Shown one piece after another: positions 10,359 to 21,341 of a DNA stretch of 64,000 nucleotides (positions are counted from its first letter, which is position 1; every line of letters starts with the position of its first letter). A program made the translations under genes and the position numbers. The notes below the pieces were generated by a model, which saw only the letters and a program-made list of their open reading frames with translations, ran no database searches and was not told where the DNA came from. This DNA is from Aralia elata (lineage: Eukaryota > Streptophyta > Magnoliopsida > Apiales > Araliaceae): positions 33,981,094 through 34,045,093 of the forward strand of contig CM068383.1 in the NCBI GenBank assembly GCA_034770075.1, given 5' to 3'.

Positions 10359-13034
10359 TGTAATATCCCGAATGTTTATGAGTTAGTAAATCATGATACT
10401 AAATTATTATGATGATTGTGGCATACAATGATCCTTAGAAAAGGAAATTTATGGGTTAAACATAGGATAATACTCAGAGATTAAATAGGTTATATAAAAT
10501 CTATGTTATAGTAATACGTTAAAATTTATTCAACGATAAAATTTCGGAAGAAAGTAGATGAAAACCGAGTAAGAGAGGTTTGATATTTGTGATTCCGAGG
10601 ACGGAATCCTTATAAGGAGGGAAGGATGTGACAACCCGGATTTTCGAGGATAATTATAATAAGAATTTAATATAAAATAATTCTTATTATGAGTCGCGTT
10701 TGAATATATATGTGTTATATATATTTATGTGATTAAATTGATGAGCTTAATATGTATATATATAAATGTGAAATATATACGTAGATTCAGAATGATTGAG
10801 TTAATAGTCAATTATTGTAACGATCGCGAGTCGTGGGTAGCTTGGTAATTCGAGCTTATGGATATTATTGAATAAAATAGACTTTTATTAATAATATTAT
10901 GTGTTAAGAGTTTAAAGGTTATATTATAACCTAGACTATGTGTTGACGATGATTAGTAAGTGTAAAAGTGTTCGTATGAGCTAATTTAGTGGTTTCGAGA
11001 AAAATCGCTAGAGTACTATTTATTGGATTAAATAAATAGTTGAAGGATAATATTATGGACGAGTTATTTATTGTAAAGACGCTAACCCAAAATATGGGTG
11101 AGATATATGTACGTTGATGTATATGATTATGGGGAGTTAATCGGGAAGAGTAGCGATCGCGAATCGTGAATATCCTTGTAATTTGGGTTTATTAATATTA
11201 TTTTTATGTGACGAGTTTTAAGGTTAATTTATAACCTGGATGATGTCAATGTATGAAGTTTTATGCGTTATTGAATCGTAGGAGTGAATAATTGATTTTG
11301 CGAAAGATCGCAAAATTACTATTCACAGGGCACGTTTCCCGAGGCACTATTCACGCCATAAAATTTTTGTGTTTTTTTCGATGTTGAATAATTTCATAAA
11401 TACGTGTACGCGTACGAATAATTTTTCCAAGTATCTGAAATTTTATTTGAGCTGATACGTGATTTTATCCGTATCCGAAATGTATGATATGGGTGTTCCG
11501 AATATTTGGACAAATCCCACAATAATTATTTTTATGCATCCCAATATTTTATGGGAGTACCCATTTTAATTTTGGGTAGAGTTATTTACCAGTTTTGGTA
11601 CAAAAGTGGGAGTTTTCGGATATATTTTTGTGTATTTGGGTATTTATTTTGGCTTGTTACTCCAAGAGAGAACCAACTCCCCCATTTTGGACCAATCAGA
11701 TGAGAGCAAGGAGGGAGAGGTTGCCGGCAAACATTTAAAATTTTGGCCACCTTGAGCCGCACACCCATCTCTCCCACTTCTCCCTAATTTACTCCACTTC
11801 TCCCAAATAATGCATTCTCTCCCATTCATTCCTTCTCTCCTCACTCAAACCATCAGCTCATTTTGGGAGCAAACCATCTGCAGAAGAGAAGAAGTAGAGA
11901 GAGAAAGAGAAGAAACAAGGAAGAAGAAGAAGAAGTAGAGAGAGAAAGAGAGTTTTTAGAGAGGGAAAGAAGTGGGTTTATTCGGGAAGAAGCCAAGAAG
12001 AAGAAGAAGATAAAGCTTCGAGCTCTAACCAAGTCTCTAAGCATCAAGGATCAAGAATCAAGAGGATATTTGAAGGACGAGCCATCATAATTTGGCAAGG
12101 AACGCTTAAAGGCAAGTTCTTTCAGTAACTTGTTAACTTGTTTAAATGTATTGATGTACATGACTTGATTACTAAATCTATCACTATTATGTGGATTATA
12201 TGAGAGCATGATTAAAGTGTGCATAATGTGCAATTATGTGACTATATTGTTCTATGTGGAAACTTGAATTATTGTAAATATACAATGTGAGATGCATGAA
12301 GTATGCTATGAGATACATGATGCATATATATGGATGAATTGCATAAGATTTATAATGCATGAGTAAGATGCATAGTATGAGAATCATGGTGCATGGATAA
12401 AATGCAAACTTATGTGTTACGTGAAGCATGAAATGTGAAAACTGTCAGTTCTTGCTGAGCCGTCGTGCTCGTTCTTGCAAAAATAAAACTTTTGCAGATT
12501 TACGATGTAATGCAATTATCTTGATATCATGATGTTAAGGATTAGAGGCGCATGGAAACAAGAAGGTTCCTAAATATCCCTTTACTGTAATTATTTAGCT
12601 ATGATGACGGTATATGATGTACGTAAATTTGACTATGTAAACCTTGAGTTAAAAATGAAGGTTATCCATCATAGTAGTTAAGATGTGATTTTGTTAGTTA
12701 CTTGTTATAGTAAACTACAAGGATGCCGATGATGTATAAAGGACGTTTTTATAACGAATGTATTGGTTATTGAATAACCTTGCGAATATTCAGGGATTGG
12801 ATAAAGTTAGAATCTGAACCTTACGTTCACACATGAGATATTGTAAAGGATCATGGTATTTATTCAACCTTGATCATAAGTGTTTTATTTAAGGTCTTCG
12901 TGCCTGGGATTAGATGAGGATATGTTGTTATATTATTGTAATTACATATTTTTAGTAAGCCTATGTGGTATGAGTAGTACCGTGACGCGTTGGAATCGGG
13001 TTCAAGGTAAGACCCGAGTTTCGGGGGCATTACA
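10359..13034 (+). mobile_element. Deleted Tekay-like insertion inside the Tekay 2 LTR
   Basis: Comparison with the intact right LTR (near 22190) shows an extra block from TGTAATATCCCG (10359) to GGGGGCATTACA (13034). The flanks CAAAA and CATGA each differ by one base from the CAAGA of the empty site, consistent with a decayed 5-base duplication. Inside, 10359-10590 is LTR-start-like sequence. Then come the hairpin GATTCCG-AGGA-CGGAATC, a purine tract and a full 3' LTR from TGTGACAACCCGG (10627). The internal region is thus almost wholly deleted. Purine-rich frames near 11863-12090 lie in the LTR and are not genes. Confidence 0.78.
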
Positions 13035-13259
13035 CATGATGTATAATACTTGCATAATATAAGTTGAGTAAGGTTAGGACACTTGCCTTAGCGTAGTTCG
13101 TTATAATTTAATACAGTTGGTCAACGTATGTAGTCTACGTACACCAATAATAAGCGTTAGAACTTATATAAACACATATTACGCTAATCTAGACAAGTTT
13201 TATTAAGGTTCGACGTTGATTCGGTATCTCGGTCGCATCCTTAATAGCTAAACACATAG

Positions 13260-14060
13260 ATTGTTTCGACAAAACTTCATTTGAAAGTTTAATTATTAGT
13301 CTAAATAATTTATTTATTATTTATAACACTTTTAGAAGCTTAATATTATTTTTAAATAATTTTTATAAGCTTGGAAGTATTTTTAAATAATTTTACAAGC
13401 TTAGGAATAATTTTAAATGATTTAATTATCAATTAGAATAGTTTTTAAAACATTAATATGTTATTTAAATAATTTATTTGTCATTTAGAATATTTTTAGA
13501 TACCTAAAATATTAATTAAATGATTTATTTATCATTTATAATATTTTTAGAAAGATAGAATATTATTTAAATGATTTATTTTATCATTAATAATATTTTT
13601 AGAATTTATTTTAGCATTAAAATAATTTATTTATTACTTATAATAATTTTTAAAACTTAATTTAATATTTAAATGATTTAATTATCATTTATAACATTTT
13701 TAAATACTTAATATATTATTTAAATGATTTATTTATCATTAATAATATTTAAATATTTAATATTTTATTTAATTATTATATATAATAATTTTATTTACTT
13801 TAATATCATTTTTAAATAATTAATAGAATTATTTAATAATTTAATATAATTTTTAAATAATTAAAACAATTATTAAATGATTTATTATAATTATTATTTA
13901 TTATTAATTAAATTAAATAATAATTCAGATTTATGTAAAAATATTAAAAATAAATTTTTATAATTAAAAATGAATTTTCGAATATAATTATTAATTATTA
14001 ATAATTATTTAATATTTATTTATTATTTTATAAATTATTTAATTAATTTTTATTTTACTT
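13260..14060. repeat. AT-rich degenerate tandem repeat in Tekay 2 LTR
   Basis: About 800 bases dominated by A and T, with recurring blocks such as TTATTTAAATGATTTATTTA and TCATTTATAATATTTTTA at irregular spacing of roughly 50-70 bases. The same block is at about 22370-23060 in the right LTR, so it was part of the element when it inserted. Confidence 0.65.
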
Positions 14061-15967
14061 TTATTGAAAATCCGTCGCTAAAGGGCTTTAGCGACGGTCT
14101 GCATATGTTTAAAGGTTTCTGGGCTTGAACATGCATTTCGTCGCTAAAGGTGTTCTTCATGAAGAACACTTGGTCAATGTCCAACAGTGACTTTTGACCT
14201 CAAATTAATCTCAGCTCGTTCATTGTTTATGTTTGATTTTTATTTGTTGTTATAGCCAACATGGCAGTGTATAACGACATGTTAACTTTCATCTCAAATT
14301 ATATCATATCATGCTAGATAATTAATGGTCAAACTAGCCGGTTCAAACTGTTCTTGAGTTTTTGGGTAACCCAGAAACTCAGTTAGTTATGGTCGGTCAA
14401 CGTGGTTTGACCATGAATAACTTTGATTTCAGTTTAGCTAAATGTGTTTTGATGATTTGTAATTATAGTTTACATGGCAAAGAACAGCTACAAACATTAA
14501 AACCTCATAAATTATATCGTTTAGGCATGATCTAGGTTGCTTACTTTCTTGTCAAGATACTATCAGGACCTTCAAACGATTTATGGGTTACCCAGAAATC
14601 AGTTTGCATGGTCGGTCAATGGGTTTTGATAACTTTCTACTGTTAGATAATTTAACCATTGTACAAGTTGGATCTTAAAGCTAACTTGGCATACTATGAA
14701 TTCATGCTTTAAAACACATCAAACAAACATTTTAAGCCGATCAAAAGCTCTGACAAAGTAGCTTGTCAGACTGTTCTTGACTGCCAAGAACAGTTTGCTA
14801 TTTTTGATAAATTTTGATATCTAGATGTTATAAAAAACATGTTTTAACCGCCCAGATCACTTAATTACATGTAAATAAACATTCCTAAACACTTAAACAT
14901 AACATCTAATTCAACCTTAAAGATCTAGCAATAAATTAGGGTTTATGCACCTTTTTCTTCAAATTTTTGATTTCTGGCTTTTGATTCTGAGTTTGTGATT
15001 GCAGAGGCTTGTTTAGGCTGGTAATATAAGTGTTTAGGTTTCAAATTTCGTAGGTCTAATGGTCAGCATCTCATTCTATTTATAACAACTTGGAATTATG
15101 GTTTCTTAGGCTAGTTTCCAAACTTTGCCTCCAAAAATATCTTGACCACTTAACTTGTGCTGCTTGTGATCTGGTCTAAATGACATGTTTGTGCTGGAGT
15201 GTGTTGAGCACAAGCTTGCACACTCCTAGCTTCATTTTCATTGGTTTAGATTTTATTTTTGATTTATTTACTTACTAATTAAACTTAGATTTTTGTTAAT
15301 CATGATTAGGGTGTTTAATTAGGGTTAGTAACACTTTAATTAAGTTAATATATCATAATTAAAGTTTATCATTTCATAATTTAGTGTTATCAAATCAAAT
15401 TAGGGTTTTAGAGTTTCAAATTAGGGTTTAGGGTTTTTAATCCTACAATTAGGGTTTTAATCCTCAATTAGGGTTTTAATATAAGTTCAATGATTCATAA
15501 TTAATATTATGATTTATTATTTAGAATCTAATTATATTAATTAAGATCCTTGTGCAGTAATTAGGGTTTTAATTGACCAATTCGGATAAATTTTACCAAT
15601 TAGGGTTTCTTAATTAGGGTTTCTAATTCAGTTTAACATTTTACCCTAATTAACTTATTTTAGATTTTTATCAGTTAATATAATATTATATTAACTCCGA
15701 AGCACGACAAAGCATTTCTTCATTTCCAAACACGACACAGCAGCTTATAAAAATAATTTGCCGAGACGCTTCTCGGTGAATTCGCCGGAAGCACGACAAA
15801 TCATTTTGTCCGATTAAGCACGACACAGCTGCTTGGCGAAAATTTTTTATTTGACCTAATTGTTTAATAAAATACACAATCACATAATACAAAGTCAGAA
15901 CATGAAATTTCATTTATTAAACACATAATTTACGTATACAAGTCTTATTAGGGTTCAGAATATTACA

Positions 15968-16003
15968 TTCACCCCCACTAATAAGAATTTCGTCCTCGAA
16001 ATT
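15968..16003 (-). promoter_or_regulatory. Polypurine tract and AGGA-loop hairpin of Tekay 2
   Basis: On the minus strand the order is hairpin AATTTCG-AGGA-CGAAATT (16003-15986), a short spacer, purine run AGTGGGGGTGAA, then the LTR start TGTAATATTC (15967). The purine run is the expected plus-strand primer of reverse transcription. The hairpin has the same loop and stem length as those at 1546, 1599 and 10591, with different stem bases. Confidence 0.75.
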
Positions 16004-16013
16004 ACGGTACAGA

Positions 16014-16559
16014 TTACAAAAACAAGTGTGGGTAATTATCTCGCATTTTACTCTCGAGCTCCCACGTAGCTTCCTCTATATTTTGATTCGTCCAAATAAC
16101 TTTAACTGAAGGGATCACTTTATTTCGTAGATGTTGTTTTTTCCTATATATGATTTCGATAGGAACTTCCTCATAAGATAAATCTTTCTCGATCTGAATG
16201 GGTTCGTAATCGATAACGTGTTTATAATCAGGTTTGTATGGTCGTAACACGGACACATGAAACACGTTATGGATATGTTCTAACTCAGGAGGCAAGGCTA
16301 CCTCATAAGCGACTTCACCTATCTTTCTCAATATCTGAAATGGTCCAATAAATCTCGGACTCAATTTTCCTTTCTTGCCGAAACGTATTTTGCCTTTCCA
16401 CGGAGAAACTTTTAAAAACACGTGACTACCGATATCGAAATCTTGTAGCTTCCTGTGTCGATCTGCATATTTCTTCTGACGATCTTGAGACGCTTGTAAT
16501 CTCCCTCGTATAATTCGAACTACCTCAACGGTTTGTTGAACTATTTCGGGTCCTAACAT
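16014..16559 (-). pseudogene. Tekay 2 integrase C-terminus and chromodomain
   Basis: About 181 residues: LGPEIVQQTVEVVRIIRGRL, HVFLKVSPWKGKIRFGKKGK, LSPRFIGPFQILRKIGEVAY, HIHNVFHVSVLRPYKPD, then the chromodomain with NKVIPSVKVIWTNQ and EEATWELESKMRDNYPHLF. The frame is intact to its natural stop. It is separated from the integrase core by TGA (16563-16565) at a codon that is CGA in element 1 (VGERQ). The chromodomain is expected to contact modified histone tails. Confidence 0.9.
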
Positions 16560-16565
16560 TTGTCA

Positions 16566-17486
16566 TTCACCAACCTCATCCCAACATAAAGGCGTCCTAT
16601 ATTTTCTTCCATACAAAGCTTCAGATGGTGGCATTCCTATGCTAGCATGATAGCTATTATTATAGGCAAACTCTACCAAAGGTAATTGATCTTCTCAACT
16701 TCCCTTGAAATCCATGATGCAAGAGCGCAACATATCTTCCAATGTTTGAATGGTTCTCTCGCTCTGATCGTCAGTTTGTGGATGGTATGTTGTGCTTAGT
16801 CTCAACTGAGTTCCTAAATTTTTCTGGAGACTCGTCCAAAAATTTGAAGTAAATCATGGATCTCGGTCTGATACTATAGAAACATGGACTCCATGTCTAG
16901 AAATAATTTCATTGATGTAAAGTTTAGCTAACTGGTCAAGACTGAAGTTGATTTTGATGGGTAGAAAATGAGCTGATTTGGTAAGACGATCTACAATTAC
17001 CCAAATGGCATTGTGACCTTTCTGTGTATTTGGAAGACCTATGACAAAATCCATGGTAATATGCTCCCATTTCCACTCAGGAATTTCTAAGGGTTGTAAT
17101 AATCCACTCGGCTTTTGGTGTTCAGCTTTAACCCTTTGACACGTTAAACATTTATTTACCCACTCTGCTATTTCTCTTTTCATGTTAGTCCACCAAAAAT
17201 GTCGACTTAAGTCTTTATACATTTTTGTACTCCTTGGATGTACAGTGAATTTAGAACTGTGGGCTTCATTCAGTATTTCGTCTTTTAGTTCTTGTACTGA
17301 AGGTACCCAAATTCTATTTTCATATCTCAGTACTCCATCTTTGTCCACTCTAAATTTGATATTCTTTTTATGGGATATTTCGGCTTCATACTTCTGACAC
17401 TCTACATCTGTCTCCTGTAGTCTCTTGACTTTCTCCAACAAAGTTGAACCATTATCCACAACAAATAACCTTTGGGTAGAATTCAC
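16566..17486 (-). pseudogene. Tekay 2 integrase zinc finger and catalytic core
   Basis: The frame reads HPRSTKMYKDL ... CLTCQRVKAEHQ (zinc finger), ITMDFVIGLPNTQ (first D), VSIVSDRDP (second D), a TGA at 16854-16856 in place of the arginine codon that follows (CGA in element 1), then FTSNFW, YHPQTDDQSERTIQTLED (catalytic E) and, after another TGA at GS*EDQ where tryptophan is usual, PLVEFAYNNSYHASIGM. Three stop codons thus interrupt an otherwise colinear domain. Confidence 0.9.
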
Positions 17487-17535
17487 TGGAACTCTTACCT
17501 CGATCTCAAGTTTGTCAAACTCTTTTATCAGTACC

Positions 17536-19035
17536 TCAAGTTAACGCGTCTACTATGACGCTGGCTTTCCCTGGATGATATAAAATTTCACAATCGAAAT
17601 CTTTTATCAACTCTAGCCATCTCCTCTGCCGCATGTTTAACTCCTTCTGAGTGAATATATACTTTAGACTCTTGTGATCTGTGTATATTTCACACTTCTC
17701 TGCGTAAAAGTAATGCCTCCAAATTTTTAAAGCAAATACTACAACGGCTAACTCCAGATCATGCGTAGGATACCTTTTCTCATAATCTTTGAGTTGTCTT
17801 GACACATATGCGATTACCTTCCCATGTTGCATTAACACACAACCTAATCCCTTGTGTGAAGCATCACTATAAACGACAAGACCTCCTGTATCATCTGGTA
17901 AAGATGACACTGGTGCCATGCTTAATCGTTTCTTCAACTCTTGGAAGCTTTCTTCACATTTATCTGTCCAGACGTACTTTACCGTCTTTCGAGTTAAATT
18001 GGTTAGCGGGGTTGCTATCTTTGAAAAATCTTGTATAAAACGTCTATAGTACCCTGCTAAACTGAGAAAACTTCGCACTTCTGTTAGAGTTGTTGGTTGT
18101 TCCCAATTCACAACCGCTTCTATCTTTGCTGGATCTACTATAATCCCATTCTTGTCAATTACATGACCCAAGAATTGAACTCGTTCCAACCAAATCTCAC
18201 GCTTGGAAAACTTTGCATAAAGTTGTTCCTTGCGTAATATCTCTAATACGCTCCTTAAGTGTTTAGCATGCTCCTCTTTTGTTCTCGAGTATACTAAAAT
18301 ATCATCGATGAACACTATAATAAATTTGTCTAAGCATGATTTAAACACTCGGTTCATCAAGTCTATGAATGCTGTCGGCGCATTTGTTAATCCAAAAGAC
18401 ATCACAAGAAACTCATAATGTCCATAGCGTGTCCTAAACGCTGTCTTCGGCACATCTTCTTTTCTTACCTTTAGTTGATGATAACCTGATCGTAGGTCAA
18501 TCTTTGAAAAGTGTTCGGCCCCTTTTAACTGGTCAAGCAGATCATCAATTCTTGGTAATGGATATTTGTTCTTTATGGTTAACTTATTTAATTCTCTATA
18601 GTCAATACATAACCTTAACGTTCCATCCTTCTTCTTTATAAACAATATTGGTGCTCCCCAAGGTGAAACACTAGGTTGTATGTATTTCTTGTCCAAGAGT
18701 TCTTGTAACTGCACAAGTAACTCCTTCAACTCCACCGGTGCCATCCTGTACGGTGCCTTTGAAACTGGCGCCGTAGCAGGTGCAAGATCAATAACAAATT
18801 CGATTTCCCTATCCGGAGGTAAACCTGGTAAATCATCTCGAAATACATCCAGAAATTCTCTAACTACAGGTATTTGATCTAACTTTGCTCCTTCTTTTTG
18901 AGTATCTACTATATATGCCAAATAACCTGTACAACCCTTCCTAAGTAATCTTTCTACTTGCATTACTGTCAAACATCGAGGTCGCTTAGGTGAACAACCA
19001 CCGTTGAACACTACCTTTGACTTCGACTCAGTCAA
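17536..19035 (-). pseudogene. Tekay 2 reverse transcriptase and RNase H
   Basis: This 499-codon open stretch covers the whole RT and RNase H: DQIPVVREFLDVF (linker), EFVIDLAPATAPVSKAPYRM, LCIDYRELNKLTIKNKYPLP, SKIDLRSGYHQL, FIVFIDDILVYSRTKEEH (intact catalytic DD), FLGHVIDKNGI, VYSDASHKGLGCVLMQ, RYPTHDLELAVVVFALK and IYTDHKSLKYI. It ends at VDALT with a stop where DALSR is usual, so the link to integrase is lost. Upstream it is parted from the protease by one TGA (19051-19053) in the same frame. The enzyme domain itself could still fold. Confidence 0.92.
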
Positions 19036-19050
19036 TAGGTTTACACGTTT

Positions 19051-19707
19051 TCAATGACAATCAATCATTGCATTATGATTAACCAACCAATCCATGCCTA
19101 AGATTATATCGAATTCCCCGAGCTGTATAGGAAAGAGGTCCACAAGAAACTTGTGTCCCTTAATCTCTACGTTACAACCTTTATATACAGTTTTAACGGG
19201 AATTATCTCTCTATTGGCAATTTCCACATTGAAAGGTATGCCTAAGTCTTCGCATGGTATTTTTAACTTCTTAGCAAAACTATTAGACACAAATGAACAA
19301 GTAGCACCAGAATCGAACAACACATATGTATTTAAAGTGTCGATATGGATGATACCTGTTACCACGTCCGGTGCAGCAACAACATCCCTCATCGTCATAT
19401 TAAACGTGCTGACGGTTGGACGACTCGGACCTCCAGCTCCTGCTACTGTAGGTTTGAGGGTGTTGTTTGGGGCTTGATTTCCTCCCCCTATTTGGTTCCT
19501 ATTTCTTGGACAATTCCTCGATATGTGACCCGTTGCGCCATATATATAACACTTAAAACTCTGATTTCCCTGATTGGTGTTATTATTAATCTTCTTGGGA
19601 CAATCAGAGGAATAATGTCCCTCTTGACCGCAACTGTAACAAGTAACCACCCTCTGGCGACACACTCCCTGGTGGTTCTTTCCACATGTGACACAACGTC
19701 CTACCAT
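19051..19707 (-). pseudogene. Tekay 2 gag zinc knuckles and aspartic protease
   Basis: Begins with CVTCGKNHQGVC, then a CCHC knuckle CYSCGQEGHYSSDC and a second one whose second cysteine is tyrosine (CYIYGATGHISRNC). The knuckles bind RNA in Gag. The protease active site is VLFDSGATCSFVS, followed by FDIILGMDWLVNHNA. The frame ends in TGA, probably from CGA, and continues directly into RT. The ATG at 19707 is internal to the original gag. Confidence 0.9.
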
Positions 19708-20033
19708 ATTCTTATTATTCTGGTTTCTCTTGGTGTTGTTGTTGTTATTGTAATTATTCCCCTTTCTTCCAAAGTTAGTAGAAAAAGTGGCATCCCATTT
19801 CCTCTTGTTATTATTGTTGAACCCACCAGTACTTACTTCTCGTATGAACTTTCCCCCTTCATTCTGATTCCTCTTCTCCTTATGAAACTTGAGAAGATTT
19901 TCGTTCTCGATCTCAGCTATAACAGCCTTCTCAAGAATCTCTGAAAACGTTTTTAACTGAAAGATTGATATTTTACTCCTTATTTGAGGTTTTAACCCTT
20001 CCTCAAATCTTCTAGTTTTTCTCGTCTCAGAGT
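19708..20033 (-). pseudogene. Tekay 2 gag, C-terminal half before the zinc knuckles
   Basis: In a frame shifted relative to the N-terminal half, the sequence reads NSETRKTRRFEEGLKP, then KAVIAEIENEN and an asparagine- and basic-rich linker leading into the zinc knuckles. It lies between two open segments and has no start of its own. It is recognised by its colinearity with chromovirus gag. A one-base frameshift near 20036 separates it from the capsid-like part. Confidence 0.75.
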
Positions 20034-20549
20034 TTACTTGATGAGAGTAAAACGAGACAACTCATTAAATTTGGATGTATACTGAGATATAGTCAATTCC
20101 CCTTGTTTTAACTCTAAAAATTTTACTTCTATTCGGTCCTGCATTGTTTGTGGAAAGTAATTTTCAAAGAATAGCTCTTTGAACCTTACCCACGGAATTA
20201 CTCCTTCACCTGCCCTGGTCTTTGTGGTTTCCCACCAAAAGTTTGCCTCACCTTTTAAGAAAAAGGTTGCAAATATGGTCTTCTGTTCTTCGCTTACATT
20301 AGTTACCATGAAAAACTTCTCCATTTCGGTTATCCAAATTTGAGCTTCAACTGGATCAGCAGTCCCTTTGAACTCAGGTGGTCCAACGGTTTTAAAATCC
20401 TTAAATGCCGACCTATGTGGATTATTTAGGTTGGGATGATGTGGTGGTTGACCTTGTAAGGCTCCTAATAGTAAATCTACCAGTAGTTGTTGTGTTGGGT
20501 TTGGTTCAGTGGTTTCATTTCTAGTCTGGGTTCTTCGTCCTGATGCCAT
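20034..20549 (-). pseudogene. Tekay 2 gag, N-terminal capsid-like part
   Basis: Starts MASGRRTQTRNE at 20549, with no upstream in-frame candidate of better fit. It contains the retrotransposon gag domain: FKTVGPPEFKGTADPVEAQ, WITEMEKFFMVT, FLKGEANFWWE, FKELFFENYFP and FLELKQGELTISQYTSKF. It ends at LSRFTLIK with TAA, where the ancestral frame goes on. Gag would package the element RNA into cytoplasmic particles. Confidence 0.9.
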
Positions 20550-20780
20550 GACTCTAAAATAAAGAAAAACATGTATAAATACAAGGTTATGTTACACATA
20601 GAACTAACAATTTGATTGTACAAATGCAATTTGTATATAACATGCAAAACGGTTACATATTCGACTAGTGGTTTATATTACCACTAGTTAGTACAACAGA
20701 TTTCCTATTTTACAACCCCAAAATTCTTATAATACAAACTACAACAAACAAACTTAAGTACTAAACTAAATCGAACGATC

Positions 20781-21341
20781 TCATGCCTCCTTAGAAGCAT
20801 CTTGAATCATATGGCAGACCACTGATCGGTCAATCATATAATCCACCCTGTTCTCCTCTACTGGGTACTTAAGCACCCGATGCTGTAAGTTACCGAATGT
20901 CTCCTGGCATCCCTTATCCGCACGGTATAAATACATATGAGCCTCTTGCCTCTCTTTCTGAGCATTCCGGAGAAGTGTTCTAAGACGGTGAGTATTATCC
21001 CTCTCACTCTCTAATAATCCTTCAGCTATATGTGCTCGAAAATTAGAAGCCTCTAGACCTGCGGCTGACTGCTGGACTAACCCCGTCACTATTTCTTCGT
21101 GTCTATCGACACGCATCATCTGATTCGCTCCAATTACCTCATCGGGATCCGGGTCTACTAGTTGTCCATCTATAGGATGATCAGCTTTCTCAGCCTCTAA
21201 TATCTCCTGATCATGCAGGAGTTCTTCCTCTTCTGGTTCACAGCATCCCATAACAGGTACTAGTTCTGGCCAGAACGTTGTCTGTGTTTGGATACCCTCA
21301 CTTGGATGTATAGATTCATATCTAATGAATATCTCTATCAT
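20781..21341 (-). other. ORF of 186 codons spanning the LTR and leader of Tekay 2
   Basis: An open frame reads from inside the right LTR (MIEIFIRYESIHPSEG, also open in the left LTR at 9508) across the truncated LTR end into leader sequence. The leader part is acidic and then helical, for example EEEELLHDQEILEAEKADH, RLRTLLRNAQKERQEAHM and QHRVLKYPVEEN, ending DASKEA. It lies about 230 bases before gag on the same strand. I do not recognise a family. It may be a remnant of an extra leader ORF joined to the LTR by a deletion; the LTR portion is probably not a genuine N-terminus. Confidence 0.4.

Larger units (their letters stand above)
9299..15967 (-). repeat. 3' LTR of Tekay 2 (with nested insertion 10359-13034)
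   Basis: Homologous to 21236-24950 along its length once the nested insertion is removed. Its element-sense end, 9299-9410 (GAGCACCAGATCTG, ATTTGGGGGCGTCACA), is absent from the other LTR. It contains the conserved Tekay LTR module (9874-9975), an AT-rich degenerate repeat (13260-14060), a CCGTCGCTAAAG hairpin and 20-base palindrome (14072-14169), telobox-like words (15300-15620) and AAGCACGACA repeats (15695-15835). A block of about 160 bases at 13210-13370 is missing from the other LTR, between TTATTAAG and TTATAAG. No gene is present. Confidence 0.88.

Noticed and set aside
11853..12090. Frames rich in K, R and E, or in S and L on the other strand
   Set aside because: Low-complexity purine-rich stretch of an LTR leader; both strands are open, which is typical of GA-rich sequence.
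15400..15480. Interstitial telomere
   Set aside because: TTTAGGG-like words are spaced and mixed with other bases and occur in both LTRs of one element; not a telomere remnant.
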